NCBI GenBank assembly: GCA_021771715.1 | Contig: JAETOO010000002.1 | Coordinates: 62,001-126,000 of the forward strand | Reading direction: 5' to 3' | DNA length: 64,000 nucleotides | DNA from: Oscillospiraceae bacterium | GTDB lineage: Bacteria > Bacillota > Clostridia > Lachnospirales > Lachnospiraceae | In this document: piece after piece, positions 27,173 through 35,694 of the stretch | How positions within the stretch are numbered: the first letter of the stretch is position 1 | Layout: the number at the start of each line of letters is the position of its first letter | Notes under the pieces: model-generated | Database searches by the model: none | Seen by the model: only the letters and a program-made list of their open reading frames with translations | Told to the model about the DNA's origin: nothing | Program-made: the position numbers and the translations under genes

Positions 27173-28333
27173 CTATTTCACCATCCCAAATGCAATATCG
27201 CGCACCCGGTGATGGATGTACTGTTCCCTGTTCGGGACGCTGTTGTGCATGTAGACGACGCTCAGCCGCTCCGACGGGTCGATCGCCACGTACGTCCCCA
27301 TGTAGCCGGTCCAGCCGAACTCGCCGACGGACGTGTTGCCGGTCGCCCTCCGGTCCTCGATCCGCGTGCGGACGCCCAGGCCATAGCCGTAGCCTTCCAG
27401 GTACGGGTTTTGGAAGTCCCGCAGCTGCTGATCGGAGAGCTGGTTCGTCCGCATCAGGTCGATCGTCTTCCGCCCGATGATCTGTTCTCCGTCCCACACC
27501 CCGCCGCACGCAAGCATCTGCGAAAACCGCAGGTAATCCGGCACCGTGGAGAACAGTCCTGCGCCGCCGCCCTCGTACCGTGCGGTCTCCTCGAAGCGGC
27601 TGTCCGCTGCCACCTGCCTGATCGGAGTCCGCTCCGGCCCGTCGATCTGATACGCGGTCACCAGCCGCTCCCGGATGTCCCCGAAGTAATGATACCCGGT
27701 ACTCTTCATCCCGAGCGGATCAAAAAGCTCCTCCTGCAGGAACTCGCTGACCTTCTTCCCGGAGGTCACCTCGATCATGCCCGCCACAAGCTCATGTCCA
27801 AAGCCGTACAGCCAGCGCTCTCCCGGGTCAAACAATACCGGCACGGACGCCATCGCCCGGATATCGTCGAGCAGCGTGTAATCCCCGACGGAGGCCGCCA
27901 GGTTCGCCCTGCTCTTTTCCATCTGCTGATGCGTGTACTCCGGGCCGCCGTACCCGATGCCCATCGCCATCGAAAAGCAGTCCCGCACCTCGATCGGCCG
28001 CCTCGCCTCCCGGAGCAGGATCGTTCCGTCCTCCTGCTGCTCCGCCACCATCGTGTGACGCCACTCCGGAAAATACTCGTAGATCGGATCGTTTAAGAGA
28101 AAACGCCCCCGCTCGTAGAGCATCATCGCCGCCGTGCAGACGATCACCTTGGTCATCGAGTACTGGCGGTATACGCTGTCCGCGGTGATCCGCTTTCCGC
28201 TCTCGAGGTCCGCGTACCCGAAATAATTCTCGTACAGAATCTCCCCGTCCCGCGCCACCGCGCAGCCGCAGCCCGCAGGCCCGCTCTCGACCAGCTTCTC
28301 CAGAAATGCATCCATATACCTGTTCTTTGTCAT
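27173..28333 (-). CDS. Beta-lactamase-fold serine hydrolase (esterase-like), copy 1
   Basis: 386 residues, no signal peptide, so cytoplasmic and not a classical antibiotic-degrading enzyme. The class C/EstB-type SxxK motif is SMTK (Ser 59, Lys 62); GFGHELVAGMIE and the C-terminal GEFGWTGYMGTYVAIDP fit the family (PF00144). It is a close paralogue of the gene at 35695-36858, differing at roughly one residue in eight by eye. It sits at the downstream end of the xylan-type locus with its own AAGGAGG site and is separated from the LacI gene by a gene remnant. Likely a deacylating esterase acting on substituted sugars (inference). Confidence 0.87.
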   Translation of the reverse strand: MTKNRYMDAFLEKLVESGPAGCGCAVARDGEILYENYFGYADLESGKRITADSVYRQYSMTKVIVCTAAMMLYERGRFLLNDPIYEYFPEWRHTMVAEQQEDGTILLREARRPIEVRDCFSMAMGIGYGGPEYTHQQMEKSRANLAASVGDYTLLDDIRAMASVPVLFDPGERWLYGFGHELVAGMIEVTSGKKVSEFLQEELFDPLGMKSTGYHYFGDIRERLVTAYQIDGPERTPIRQVAADSRFEETARYEGGGAGLFSTVPDYLRFSQMLACGGVWDGEQIIGRKTIDLMRTNQLSDQQLRDFQNPYLEGYGYGLGVRTRIEDRRATGNTSVGEFGWTGYMGTYVAIDPSERLSVVYMHNSVPNREQYIHHRVRDIAFGMVK

Positions 28334-28408
28334 CTTACCTGCCTCCTTTTGCTCACCGCACCCTCTCAGAATCCCTAAGCCTGATTCCTGATTCCGAAAG
28401 TCTGCTGA

Positions 28409-28656
28409 TCACGCATCGAAATATCGGCTGGCCTCCTCCGTTTCGATGGAAAACTCCCTCATCACCCGGAGAAGTATCTCCTGCTCCGGCAGTCTCTGCT
28501 CCCGGAGCAGCCTGACCATCATCTCGATCGCGCCTTGCTTTCTCCCTTCTGCTTTTCCCTCTTTAAGTCCGACAGCACATCCTCAATCGTATTCACCTCG
28601 AGCAGTTCCGCATCCGAATATGCAGAATCATTCCTTGCCTTGTACAGGCCAAGCGG
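28409..28656 (-). pseudogene. Frameshifted remnant of a small helical C-terminal domain
   Basis: One minus-strand frame reads LYKARNDSAYSDAELLEVN, continues TIEDVLSDLKREKQKGESK and then stops; the adjacent frame carries on as KQGAIEMMVRLLREQRLPEQ and a further charged helix to a stop at 28409-28411. The two pieces join naturally if one base is restored near 28545. The style (charged helix, KQGAIE, short C-terminal helix pair) recalls the C-termini of Rpn/PD-(D/E)XK transposase-like proteins, but this is tentative. Its upstream part overlaps the last codons of the LacI gene, so the LacI tail may itself be altered. Confidence 0.5.
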
Positions 28657-29704
28657 TTTCCTCTCCCCCGTCCGGCCGGAAGCTGTCTCCGCACTCACAT
28701 TTAAATGGCAGCAGCTTGCTGATCGGCATCTTGATGTTGTTTTTGATGACGGTCATCAGGATGTCGATCGCCGTCTCCCCGGTATCCGCCATCGAGACAC
28801 CGATCATGGTGACCGACGGGGTCATATGCTTCAGAATCGGAGTCAGGCCGAACGACACGAGGGCCAGATCCTCCGGGATCCTCACCTTGGAGCCCTTGAA
28901 GTACATCATCGCTCCGAGCGTCAGAGATTCCTGCATAATGAACACACCGGCGGGCCGCTCCTCCATAGCGCAAAATCTCGACGCGTACTCATAGCCGGTC
29001 TGCATGTCCGTATTCTCTCCCCGCATCACCCACTCCTCGCGCACGTCAATGCCGAGGCTCCTGCACCCGTTCAGAAATCCGAGCTCACGCAGCCCCATCC
29101 CGACCGTGGGCAGCTGCGCGCTCATCATCCCGGCCGTGCGGAAGCCTTTTTTCGAAAACATCCGTGCGCACTCCGCGCCGACCTCATACGCATCCATATA
29201 CACGCTCGTATACTTGTCGCTCGGGCGGTTGACCACAATCGGGATGTCCAGATCCTCCTGCGCCAGATAATCCAGATCCGTCTGCGAGGCGCCGACAATC
29301 AGAATCCCGTTGTACTTCAGCAGCGTCATACTGTCCCGCAGCTCCGAGAGCCTGCCGGTCTTAAACAGCTTCACCATAAACTCAACGCCATAGCCATTCT
29401 TCTCCACCGCCCGCGAAAGCCCTTTGAAGTATTGTATCATGGCATCCTCCGCAGACGTCTCATTCCAGAACACGCAGACAATCTGCCCGGCCTGCTTCTC
29501 CGCCCCCGCCCTGCGCAGGCGGCGCGCATAGATGTTGGGCTGGTAATTCATCTCCTTGGCCGCCTCCCGGATCCTTCTCTGGGACTCCTTCGAGATGCGC
29601 ATCTCATCCCCGCGCCCGTTCAGGACAATCGAAACCGTGCTCTGCGACAGTCCCACCCTCTCCGCGATCTGCCGGATCTGTATCCTTGCCGTCGTCTTTG
29701 CCAT
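28628..29704 (-). CDS. LacI-family transcriptional repressor
   Basis: A complete LacI protein of 358 residues. The N-terminal helix-turn-helix and hinge helix read IRQIAERVGLSQSTVSIVLN and YQPNIYARRLR; the periplasmic-binding-protein-like sensor domain follows (FSKKGFRTAGMMSAQLPTVG, LVSFGLTPILKHMTPSVTMI). ATG 29704 follows GGGAGGA. It lies directly downstream of the binding-protein gene of the sugar importer, separated by a hairpin. It is the only complete LacI protein in the locus and so the best candidate to bind the three GCTAAAACGAAA operators at 31.2, 40.06 and 43.93 kb. The C-terminal tail after about residue 335 runs into a gene remnant. Confidence 0.93.
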   Translation of the reverse strand: MAKTTARIQIRQIAERVGLSQSTVSIVLNGRGDEMRISKESQRRIREAAKEMNYQPNIYARRLRRAGAEKQAGQIVCVFWNETSAEDAMIQYFKGLSRAVEKNGYGVEFMVKLFKTGRLSELRDSMTLLKYNGILIVGASQTDLDYLAQEDLDIPIVVNRPSDKYTSVYMDAYEVGAECARMFSKKGFRTAGMMSAQLPTVGMGLRELGFLNGCRSLGIDVREEWVMRGENTDMQTGYEYASRFCAMEERPAGVFIMQESLTLGAMMYFKGSKVRIPEDLALVSFGLTPILKHMTPSVTMIGVSMADTGETAIDILMTVIKNNIKMPISKLLPFKCECGDSFRPDGGEETAWPVQGKE

Positions 29705-29778
29705 TCCGGTTCCTCCCTTGCTTCCATAGTTTAGCAACATCTTAGCACATCCCTGCCCGAATTTCAATCTCGCAAACA

Positions 29779-29847
29779 GCCGCCGCAGCCTCCCGCCCGG
29801 TCAGGCACCTTCTCTTACCTGACAGGAGCGTGCGAGGCTGCGGCGGC
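29779..29847 (-). terminator. Strong hairpin after the binding-protein gene
   Basis: GCCGCCGCAGCCTC (29779-29792) pairs perfectly over 14 bases with GAGGCTGCGGCGGC (29834-29847). It lies between the stop of the sugar-binding protein gene and the LacI gene. On the minus strand only a weak T tract follows (TGTTTG), so it may attenuate or protect RNA rather than terminate fully. Confidence 0.6.
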
Positions 29848-29877
29848 CGCCTAAGCTACGGAATCCTATGTGCGCTC

Positions 29878-31167
29878 TTAATAACCGTACTCGTTCCGGA
29901 TAATCTCCTCCGCCTGCTTCTGGCAATCCTCCAGAACAGAAGAGGTGTCCTCCTCAAAGGTCATCTTGTTGAAGAACTCGATCAGCGGACCGGTCAGAAC
30001 CGGCGCCCAGCAGCGGAAGCTGCCCGGAGACACGGAATCCATGCAGTACTCCGGATCCGTCACCGTGATCGCCAGCATTCTCTCGTTGTTCTTGTAGCCG
30101 TCGCTCTCTGCAACCGGAATATAGTACGTCGGATATCCGATCTTGTCTGACCAGTTGTAGACGGCTGTCTCCTCCACCGGATCTCCGTCGTTCCCCGTAT
30201 GCCACCAGGAGATGAAACGCTCCGCAGCGAGCGCCTCCTCCTCAGACGCAGAGGTCGTAATCATGAAGCACTGCGTATTCGACGGCGCCTGCTTGCCGCC
30301 CTCCGGCGTCTCGATCAGAGTCGTCACACCGTAATTGATGCCGTAATTGTTCAGGTCGGCCATCAGCCACGCGCCCGTGATGTACAGGCCAAGCTGGTTT
30401 GCCACAAACATCGTGTCCAGATCGGACTCTGTCGGGTTGGAGCCGTTGTCGAACTGCTCTCTGAACCAGCTCACGAAATCAATGTAGCCCTGGTTGCCCG
30501 CGAAATTCGCCTGCCACTTGCCCTCCTCATTCTCTGTAATCTGCAGCCCGCCGAACATCTGCATCACGCAGGCATTCTGTCCTGCATTGCTGTAGCTCAG
30601 GCCGGAGCCGTACACGTGGCTGTCCGCATCCGTGAGCTTCTGCGCCATCTCCGTCCACTCCTCATACGTGGCAGGCGGCGTCTCCGGATCAAGCCCGGCC
30701 TTCTCGAACAGATCCTTGTTCCAGTACATCAGATAGGAGCTGATCTGGAACGGGATCCCGTACAGTCCGTCCTCTGTCGAGAGCGAATCCAGATAAGAGG
30801 ATATGAAATCGCTCTCGTTCATATCGGTATTCTCCCAGATGTCGTCCAGACATCTCACCTTGCCCTCGTAGTCATACTTTCCGGAAGCTCCGGTCAGAAT
30901 CAGCGCCGGCGCCGCATCCGCTGCCATCGCCGTCTTGATCTTGTCGCCGAACTCGGACGACATGTCCATATTCACGGTGATATTCCACTTGTTCGTCTCG
31001 TTAAACTTGTCCACATACTCCATGAGGACCTGTCCGTCAGAGCCCGTCCACCCATTCCAGAAATTAATCGTGATCGGCTCGTACGATTCCTCGGCAGCCA
31101 CACCCGCATATCCTGCCATTGAGCACAGCATAGCTCCTGCCAACACCCCTGCCAACATTCTTTTCAT
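29878..31167 (-). CDS. Sugar ABC transporter substrate-binding protein
   Basis: Family 1 (MalE-like) extracellular binding protein of 429 residues. The signal peptide is MKRMLAGVLAGAMLCSMAGY with an AGVAAEES-type cleavage region; a Cys is present but lacks a canonical lipobox, so anchoring is uncertain. The mature part has the family pattern INFWNGWTGSDGQ, YGIPFQISSYLMYWNKDLFEKAG and GAWLMADL. ATG 31167 has GGGAGG upstream; the frame extends 78 bases further without a site. It is expressed from its own regulated promoter, apart from the permease genes, as is common for binding proteins needed in excess. Ligand probably a xylan- or arabinoxylan-derived oligosaccharide (inference). Confidence 0.93.
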   Translation of the reverse strand: MKRMLAGVLAGAMLCSMAGYAGVAAEESYEPITINFWNGWTGSDGQVLMEYVDKFNETNKWNITVNMDMSSEFGDKIKTAMAADAAPALILTGASGKYDYEGKVRCLDDIWENTDMNESDFISSYLDSLSTEDGLYGIPFQISSYLMYWNKDLFEKAGLDPETPPATYEEWTEMAQKLTDADSHVYGSGLSYSNAGQNACVMQMFGGLQITENEEGKWQANFAGNQGYIDFVSWFREQFDNGSNPTESDLDTMFVANQLGLYITGAWLMADLNNYGINYGVTTLIETPEGGKQAPSNTQCFMITTSASEEEALAAERFISWWHTGNDGDPVEETAVYNWSDKIGYPTYYIPVAESDGYKNNERMLAITVTDPEYCMDSVSPGSFRCWAPVLTGPLIEFFNKMTFEEDTSSVLEDCQKQAEEIIRNEYGY

Positions 31168-31196
31168 TGTGTAAACCTCCCAACCTTTTTGTGATT

Positions 31197-31263
31197 TATT
31201 TCGTTTTAGCAACTCAATATTACCATATGTACGCATTTCTGTCAATCTCGTTTTTAGCTAAAT
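31197..31263 (-). promoter_or_regulatory. Promoter of the binding-protein gene with two flanking operators
   Basis: Minus strand: TTGACA (31240-31245), a spacer of exactly 17 bases, TAATAT (31217-31222). A GCTAAAACGAAA site lies just downstream of the -10 box (about 31197-31210) and a second, GCTAAAAACGAG, just upstream of the -35 box (about 31247-31261). The sites share a central CG as in LacI-family operators. Confidence 0.85.
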
Positions 31264-31292
31264 TGTAGCATATTTTCATACTGAATTTAGCA

Positions 31293-32120
31293 TCATCCCT
31301 TCAATCCGCTGGTCGCGACGCCCTCCACAAAATACCGCTGTCCGAACAGGTACAGAACCAGCATCGGCACAATCGAGATAAACGCCCCGGCAAACGCAGT
31401 TCCGTACTGCAGGCTGGAGTCGATGAACATGGCGAGTCCGTTTGTCAGCGTCCGCATGCTCGTATCGCTCGTCACCAGCAGCGGCCACATCAGGTCGTTC
31501 CAGGAGCCGTTGATCCCCAGCACCAGGACCGTGACGACCGTCGGCTTGACCAGCGGGACCATGATTCTCCAGAAGATGCCGAACTCGCTGAGTCCGTCCA
31601 GCCGCGCCGCCTCCTCGAGCTCCTTCGGAATCCCGGCGAACGATGCCCTCGTCATGAACACCGTCATGGCCGCTCCCAGGTTCGGGATGATCAGCCCGGC
31701 AAAGTTGTCGTACATGCCCAGCTTGTAGACCTCCAGGAACAGCGGCACCATGATCACCTGGAACGGAATCATCATCGTGGCGAGACACAGAATAAACAGC
31801 ACATTTTTTCCCTTAAACTGCAGCCTCGCGAACGCGTAGCCGGCGAGTGAATTCAGGAACACCGACGGCAGATTCAGCGCCAGACAATAGATGACTGAAT
31901 TTTTCACATAGCCCCAGATCCTGATCCGCTTTGTGATATCCTGGAAATTCCGCAGCGTCAGCTGATCCGCAAAAAATTTGGGCGGATACTGCATCAGCTC
32001 TGTCTGCGGGCGAAACGCGCAGATCCCGATCCACACGGTCGGCACCAGCACGAGCAGCGCGATCACGATCAGCAGCAGCGTAATCAGAAAATAGACGGAA
32101 CCTGACTTGATTTTCCGCAT
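31293..32120 (-). CDS. Sugar ABC transporter permease (MalG type)
   Basis: Six-helix inner-membrane permease, 275 residues, with the EAA loop EEAARLDGLSEFGIFWRIMVP that contacts the ATPase and the C-terminal RYFVEGVATSGLKG of the MalG/UgpE branch. It follows the MalF-type gene by 13 bases; ATG 32120 has GAGGAGGG. No ATPase gene is present in the cluster, so a shared MsmK/MsmX-type ATPase from elsewhere must drive import. Confidence 0.95.
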   Translation of the reverse strand: MRKIKSGSVYFLITLLLIVIALLVLVPTVWIGICAFRPQTELMQYPPKFFADQLTLRNFQDITKRIRIWGYVKNSVIYCLALNLPSVFLNSLAGYAFARLQFKGKNVLFILCLATMMIPFQVIMVPLFLEVYKLGMYDNFAGLIIPNLGAAMTVFMTRASFAGIPKELEEAARLDGLSEFGIFWRIMVPLVKPTVVTVLVLGINGSWNDLMWPLLVTSDTSMRTLTNGLAMFIDSSLQYGTAFAGAFISIVPMLVLYLFGQRYFVEGVATSGLKG

Positions 32121-32133
32121 GTCTTCTCCCTCC

Positions 32134-33018
32134 TCACTTTTCCTCTCTGTACAATCTGGCGTAGAACAGAATCGTAATCACTAGAATAATCGCAAACAGG
32201 AACATGGACACTGCCGACCCGTAGCCCATCCGGTTATTCGAAAATGCCTTCACATAGGTATAGTACACCAGACTCTCCGTCGTGTAGTTCGGCCCGCCCT
32301 CTGTCGTCGTAAACACCAGGTCGAACACCTGCAGCGACCCGATAAACCGGGTGATCAGGACGAACGAGAGCGTCTCCTTGATCATCGGGATCGTGATCAC
32401 AAAAAACTGCTTCAGCTTGCCGCACCCGTCCAGATCCGCCGACTCGTACAGCTCCGCCGGTACGTTCTGCATCGCGGACACAAAGATCACCGTGCTGATT
32501 CCAAACGACCGCCACACCGACATGAAGATAATGACATAGATCGTGATCGAAGGATCATTCAGGAAGTTCACTCCCCTGATCCCGATCCGCTCCAGCCAGT
32601 ACGTCATGATCCCCACATTCGAGTGCAGAAACATCCGCCACATAATGCTGACCGCAGTCGCCGAGCACACGATCGGCAGGAAATAGACCGCCCGGAACAG
32701 CTTGTTCCGCTTCGTGTTCTTCGTCAGCAGCCCTGCGAGCGCCAGCCCGACAATGAGCTGCGCCGGCACCTCGATCAGCGTAAACTTTATCGTCACCAGC
32801 AGGCTGTTCCACAGCCGCTTATCCGCAAACGCCTCCCGGTAATTGTCGAGCCCCACAAAGCCCTTCCCCACCAGAAACATGTCCATGTCAAAAAAGCTGC
32901 AGACAAGTGCCGCCGCCATCGGAATCAGCCGAAACACCAGCAGCAGCAGAATTACCGGCATCACAAACAGATATGCCATGTGGGAAGGCTTTTCCCAGTA
33001 TGCCCTGATTTTATCCAT
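32134..33018 (-). CDS. Sugar ABC transporter permease (MalF/UgpA type)
   Basis: Six-helix permease of 294 residues. The first helix is near residues 13-35 (YLFVMPVILLLLVFRLIPM) and the EAA loop reads ELYESADLDGCGKLKQFFVI. It pairs with the MalG-type permease immediately downstream. The gene starts 16 bases after the esterase gene stop, within the long leftward operon that begins near 40 kb. Confidence 0.95.
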   Translation of the reverse strand: MDKIRAYWEKPSHMAYLFVMPVILLLLVFRLIPMAAALVCSFFDMDMFLVGKGFVGLDNYREAFADKRLWNSLLVTIKFTLIEVPAQLIVGLALAGLLTKNTKRNKLFRAVYFLPIVCSATAVSIMWRMFLHSNVGIMTYWLERIGIRGVNFLNDPSITIYVIIFMSVWRSFGISTVIFVSAMQNVPAELYESADLDGCGKLKQFFVITIPMIKETLSFVLITRFIGSLQVFDLVFTTTEGGPNYTTESLVYYTYVKAFSNNRMGYGSAVSMFLFAIILVITILFYARLYREEK

Positions 33019-33034
33019 GCCACTCTTCCCCCTC

Positions 33035-34717
33035 TCACACTCTGCCGACCGTTCCGTCCTCGTTGCGCCGGTACTGCTTCAGATACTCCCATGCCAGCCA
33101 GGCATCTCCTGTCGCGACTTCATGCCCCTTGTGATGCATCAGCGCGAAATTGTAGAGATTCTGCGGCACCGGATCGTCGCTGAAAAAGCGCTGGACGGTG
33201 TAGTACTGCGCCGGATACCGCTCATCCGGCCTGAGCACCTCGCTCACATCTCCGTCTACCCCGTGCTCCGGCAGAGCGGGATCCTGCCTCGCGGGCGTCT
33301 CCTTCACCGGAATGTGGTTGTACAATTTCCAGAAATCGTACTGGTGCTGCTGCGTACAGCCGCGGTAGACCGGCGACGAGACCTCCCGCGTCCCGTAGGT
33401 ATACCAGACGGGCATCCGGTAGTCGAACGTTTTCTTCTTTTCCAGCGCGATGCGCATCGGCTCCACCTTCTGATAGTCCACCTCGCTGAAGCCGCTCCTC
33501 GTCCCGGGCCAGTTCGAATCAATATGGCCCAGCGCCGCCACGAGCTCCGGGTAGACCATCGCCACCGTCTGCGCCATCCCCGCACCGTTGGAGAACCCGG
33601 ACAGATACACCCGGGAGGGATCTGCCGGGTAATGTTCGATCATGTACAGGATCAGCGCCCTGCAGAACGCCAGGTCATCCTCCTGTTCCGGCTCCAGCTC
33701 CATATTCCAGGATGCGCGGTTGGTCCCCCACGGATACACCGTGATAAAGCCCTCGCGCTCCCCCACCTCGTGGAAACGGCTCATCTCGGCTGCCTCGGCC
33801 GGATTGTCCGACCCGCCGTGGTAGAAGAACACGATCGGCACCCGCTTTGCGCCGTCGCTCTGCACGCTCGACGGCACATGCACCAGCCATGTGTGCGGCC
33901 TGCCGTCAATCCGGTCATCGTCCACGAACCACGTAAAGCCGGGGTCCTGCAGGTCTGTCCGGTCGCAGCAGTCCCCGCACTGGCACGTATTCATCCTGCG
34001 CGTAATGCAGAACAGCTCCTCCCACACCCGCTCCCAGGGCACATGCGCTGCCTCGCCCTGCCCGGCCTCAAGGATCACTCTCTGGCTCGGATTTCTCTTA
34101 TTCACACGGACGGCCCCGCACGCGGAACCGTCGATCTCGTTCGCACACAGGAAGTACGCTTCCACCTCTGCGCTGCAACCGTCCAGCCACGCCGGAACCG
34201 CCGCCCCCATCGCCTGCCGCCTCACACACTCCGTGAGCTCTGCCCCCTGCAGGTACACGGCGGGAACGTACCAAGGCCTCTGCGCCGCCAGCACGGCCGC
34301 CATAGAGCCGCCCGCGCCGATCCCGACCACATACTTTGTGTCGTTCATCGGGTGCCAGGTGCTCATCATCGCCTCGTACGTCGGGATCCCCTTCGCGTTC
34401 AGCTCCATCGGCTGATCGTCCACATAGGCCAGCTCATCCTGAAACGTGCAGAGCGCCTCGAGGTCCGCCGCCGTCCCTGCTCCGCCCTGCCAGCGCCAGC
34501 CGCCCTCCTCCGGGTTCGGGAAGCACAGAATCAGTTTTTTCTCGCAGGCCAGCCGCTCCAGACCGCCGGCCAGCAACCGCTCCACAGACTCCCGCGAGCG
34601 CTCCTCCCTCACCACCGTGACGGATGCGACCTTGTACGCGGTCCGGTTCGGTATATCCGGATAATAGACGTACGCACTTCTGCCTATCCTACGTATCTCT
34701 TTCCAACGTAACGCCAT
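33035..34717 (-). CDS. Two-domain alpha/beta-hydrolase, PHB depolymerase/feruloyl esterase-like
   Basis: 560 residues without a signal peptide. The C-terminal half (from about residue 255) is an active-looking esterase: HGGSDN oxyanion region and nucleophile elbow GFSNGAG with Ser 376, as in PHB-depolymerase/CE1 enzymes. The N-terminal half resembles a second, degenerate hydrolase domain: GIGAGGSMAAVLAA sits where an elbow would be, but the nucleophile Ser is not in place. The start is ATG 34717 with AAGGAG; TTG 34738 is possible. It overlaps the end of the LacI-like gene by 29 bases. It probably deacylates imported oligosaccharides; the leading half may bind substrate (inference). Confidence 0.82.
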   Translation of the reverse strand: MALRWKEIRRIGRSAYVYYPDIPNRTAYKVASVTVVREERSRESVERLLAGGLERLACEKKLILCFPNPEEGGWRWQGGAGTAADLEALCTFQDELAYVDDQPMELNAKGIPTYEAMMSTWHPMNDTKYVVGIGAGGSMAAVLAAQRPWYVPAVYLQGAELTECVRRQAMGAAVPAWLDGCSAEVEAYFLCANEIDGSACGAVRVNKRNPSQRVILEAGQGEAAHVPWERVWEELFCITRRMNTCQCGDCCDRTDLQDPGFTWFVDDDRIDGRPHTWLVHVPSSVQSDGAKRVPIVFFYHGGSDNPAEAAEMSRFHEVGEREGFITVYPWGTNRASWNMELEPEQEDDLAFCRALILYMIEHYPADPSRVYLSGFSNGAGMAQTVAMVYPELVAALGHIDSNWPGTRSGFSEVDYQKVEPMRIALEKKKTFDYRMPVWYTYGTREVSSPVYRGCTQQHQYDFWKLYNHIPVKETPARQDPALPEHGVDGDVSEVLRPDERYPAQYYTVQRFFSDDPVPQNLYNFALMHHKGHEVATGDAWLAWEYLKQYRRNEDGTVGRV

Positions 34718-35624
34718 CTTTTCCACTCTCCTTTCCAACTGCCGCCGGCGCCGTACAGCTGTCCCCGTACCGGATCTCCATCGGAAAAATCCTGGATATC
34801 TGCTCCGACTTCCCGCTTGTCAGTATCATATGCAGCAGTGAGATACACGCTGCGCTCATCTCCTCCACGGGCTGGAAGACGCAGGACAGAGACGGGACCG
34901 CCACCTTGTTGAGCGCGCCTCCTCCAAAGGCAAGCACCTCCATCTGCCCGGGAATCCGTATTCCCCTCGCCCACAGCTCCTTCAGCACGCCCAGCGCCAT
35001 GCCGTCCGTCGTCACAAAAACCGCCTCCGGCCGCTCCTCAAAGCCCAGGATCCGGTGGATCGCCTCCTGCCCGCCGGCCTCGCTCAGACCGCAGACCGCG
35101 ATGTGCTCCGGCCGCAGCAGAAGCCCTGTCTGCCTGCAGCCCTCCTCAAACCCGAGCACCCGAAGTGCGCTCGCCTTATTCGGGCACTCTGAGCTCACGA
35201 GCCCGACCCGCTTCAATCCTTTCCGGGCAAACAGCTGCGCGGCCATCCGCCCTCCCGCATAGTTGTCCACATACACAGACGGATATCTCCCGCTGACACA
35301 GTTGTACACCACCACCGGTATCTCAAACTCCTGTTGCTCCAGCTCCTCCATATCCGACTCCGACTGCCCGAATATGACGGCGCCGCAGCAGTATTTGCCG
35401 GAAAAGAGCGAGTACTTCTCCTTCAGGGCATTGTAGTAGTAGGGGCACACGATCAGCTCATACGGATATCCCTGCCTCTCGATTTCCTGCATCGCCCCGG
35501 CCATCACCATGCCGTGCGGCATCGGCGAGCCCTCCGTCATCGCCATAAACAGATAGACCGTCCGCTCTGCCCTTCTGTATCTCCCGGATCCCCGCTCCCG
35601 CCGCATTCCTGCCGTCTCTGTCAT
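34689..35624 (-). CDS. LacI-like sensor protein lacking the HTH domain
   Basis: 311 residues that align with the ligand-binding domain of LacI/GalR proteins from about residue 20 on (YCCGAVIFGQSESDMEELEQ, VYVDNYAGGRMAAQLFARKG, LKRVGLVSSECPNKASALRV, VFVTTDGMALGVLKELW). There is no helix-turn-helix or hinge helix: the protein begins MTETAGMRRERG, and only 70 bases separate it from the upstream gene, too few to encode one. A near-perfect GGAGGTG site shows that this start is used on purpose. It lies inside the sugar operon. It could be a cytosolic sugar sensor, a partner or antagonist of the full-length LacI protein, or a decaying regulator. Confidence 0.85.
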   Translation of the reverse strand: MTETAGMRRERGSGRYRRAERTVYLFMAMTEGSPMPHGMVMAGAMQEIERQGYPYELIVCPYYYNALKEKYSLFSGKYCCGAVIFGQSESDMEELEQQEFEIPVVVYNCVSGRYPSVYVDNYAGGRMAAQLFARKGLKRVGLVSSECPNKASALRVLGFEEGCRQTGLLLRPEHIAVCGLSEAGGQEAIHRILGFEERPEAVFVTTDGMALGVLKELWARGIRIPGQMEVLAFGGGALNKVAVPSLSCVFQPVEEMSAACISLLHMILTSGKSEQISRIFPMEIRYGDSCTAPAAVGKESGKDGVTLERDT

Positions 35625-35694
35625 TCCCGGTCACCTCCCTCCCGGTTTCACCTGCCTCCTCTGTCTGCGCCTTTCCCTGGCTTCCTGCCTCTGT

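Noticed and set aside
29700-29760. Operator for LacI autoregulation upstream of its own gene
   Set aside because: TTGCTAAAC and GTGCTAAG occur in the leader, but neither continues into the CGAAA half of the locus operator, so the match is too weak to call.
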